Positions 5,542-5,933 of a DNA stretch of 5,933 nt are shown here, in pieces. Position numbers and translations under genes: made by a program. Every line of letters begins with the position of its first letter. The first letter of the stretch is position 1. This stretch comes from Gp6-AA40 sp050742535 (GTDB lineage: Bacteria > Acidobacteriota > Vicinamibacteria > Vicinamibacterales > UBA2999), in assembly GCA_050742535.1 (NCBI GenBank), contig JBOGIQ010000358.1, positions 1-5,933 on the forward strand, in the 5' to 3' direction. The notes under the pieces were generated by a model. That model did not search any database. It saw only the letters and a program-made list of their open reading frames with translations, and was not told where the DNA came from.

Positions 5542-5933
5542 GTGCCGTCCAATTCTTACGATGTCGTGGTGGTGGGCGCCGGAACCGGTGGCTACGTCGC
5601 CGCCATCCGCGCGGCGCAACTGGGGAAGACAGTTGCCGTCGTCGAAAAGCAGAAGGCTCTTGGCGGCACCTGTCTGATCTGGGGTTGTATTCCGACGAAG
5701 GCGTTGCTCGAGCACGCACATGCGCTGCAGGTGGTCCAGAGCGCCGCGGAGTGGGGCGTCGTCATCGGCGCCGGCACGCCGGCGATCAACATGACGCAGG
5801 TCCACGCCCGGAAGGACAAGATCGTCGGCGGGCTGACCAAGGGCATCGAGTTCCTGTTCAAGAAGAACAAGATCGCCTGGATCAAGGGGACGGCGCGTCT
5901 TGCCGGCGGCGGCAGAATCGAGATCGTCGACGG
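5542..5933 (+). CDS. lpdA: Dihydrolipoamide dehydrogenase (E3), N-terminal 130 residues; 3' end outside window
   Basis: E3 reoxidises dihydrolipoamide in pyruvate and 2-oxoglutarate dehydrogenase complexes (and the glycine cleavage system), passing electrons through a disulfide and FAD to NAD+. The visible part opens with the FAD-binding dinucleotide fold (VVVVGAGTGGYVAAIRAAQLG, G12-x-G14-x2-G17), then E35 at the end of strand 2. The redox-active disulfide motif GGTCLIWGCIPTKALL has Cys at 44 and 49 in the class I spacing C-x4-C. The frame is open to the window end. The GTG start is fixed by an in-frame TAA at 5533-5535, only two codons upstream. The gene is divergent from the response regulator, with 24 bp between starts. 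Related class I flavoprotein disulfide reductases such as mercuric reductase share these motifs, but the IPTKALL context fits E3 best. It appears unrelated to the peptide locus. Confidence 0.9.
   Translation, partial: MPSNSYDVVVVGAGTGGYVAAIRAAQLGKTVAVVEKQKALGGTCLIWGCIPTKALLEHAHALQVVQSAAEWGVVIGAGTPAINMTQVHARKDKIVGGLTKGIEFLFKKNKIAWIKGTARLAGGGRIEIVD

Overview
The window is GC-rich bacterial chromosome. Its style suggests a soil bacterium of the Acidobacteriota (Vicinamibacteria-like) or Myxococcota type: a sigma-54 response regulator, a Cache-type sensor and a SPASM maturase packed together. The lineage is inference; no taxonomic marker is present. Five of the six genes lie on the minus strand, and one partial housekeeping gene lies on the plus strand at the right edge.

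Reading the minus strand in its own direction (right to left): 5517-4129 encodes an intact NtrC-type sigma-54-dependent response regulator. Next comes a 327-bp gap (3802-4128) that holds a close match to a sigma-54 (-24/-12) promoter at 3915-3900 and several upstream dyads, one a perfect 7-bp inverted repeat. Then 3801-2374 encodes a radical SAM/SPASM peptide maturase with all expected cysteines. It is followed 29 nt later by a 30-codon gene (2344-2252) with its own ribosome binding site, which looks like the maturase's substrate, a RiPP precursor. A strong intrinsic terminator follows at 2204-2161. It overlaps the start of an oligopeptide-binding lipoprotein gene (about 2240-681), which is joined by an ATGA overlap to a membrane sensor (684-1, cut by the window edge) with a Cache ligand-binding domain, probably a histidine kinase.

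Taken together this looks like a self-contained peptide circuit. A maturase modifies a very short peptide. A peptide-binding lipoprotein and a translationally coupled Cache sensor could detect a peptide outside the inner membrane. An NtrC-type regulator could activate the sigma-54 promoter in front of the maturase and precursor. The parts are visible in the sequence; the circuit linking them is inference. No exporter, peptidase or ABC permease is in the window.

At the right edge, 5542-5933 on the plus strand is the start of a dihydrolipoamide dehydrogenase gene, divergent from the regulator across only 24 bp. It appears unrelated to the peptide locus.
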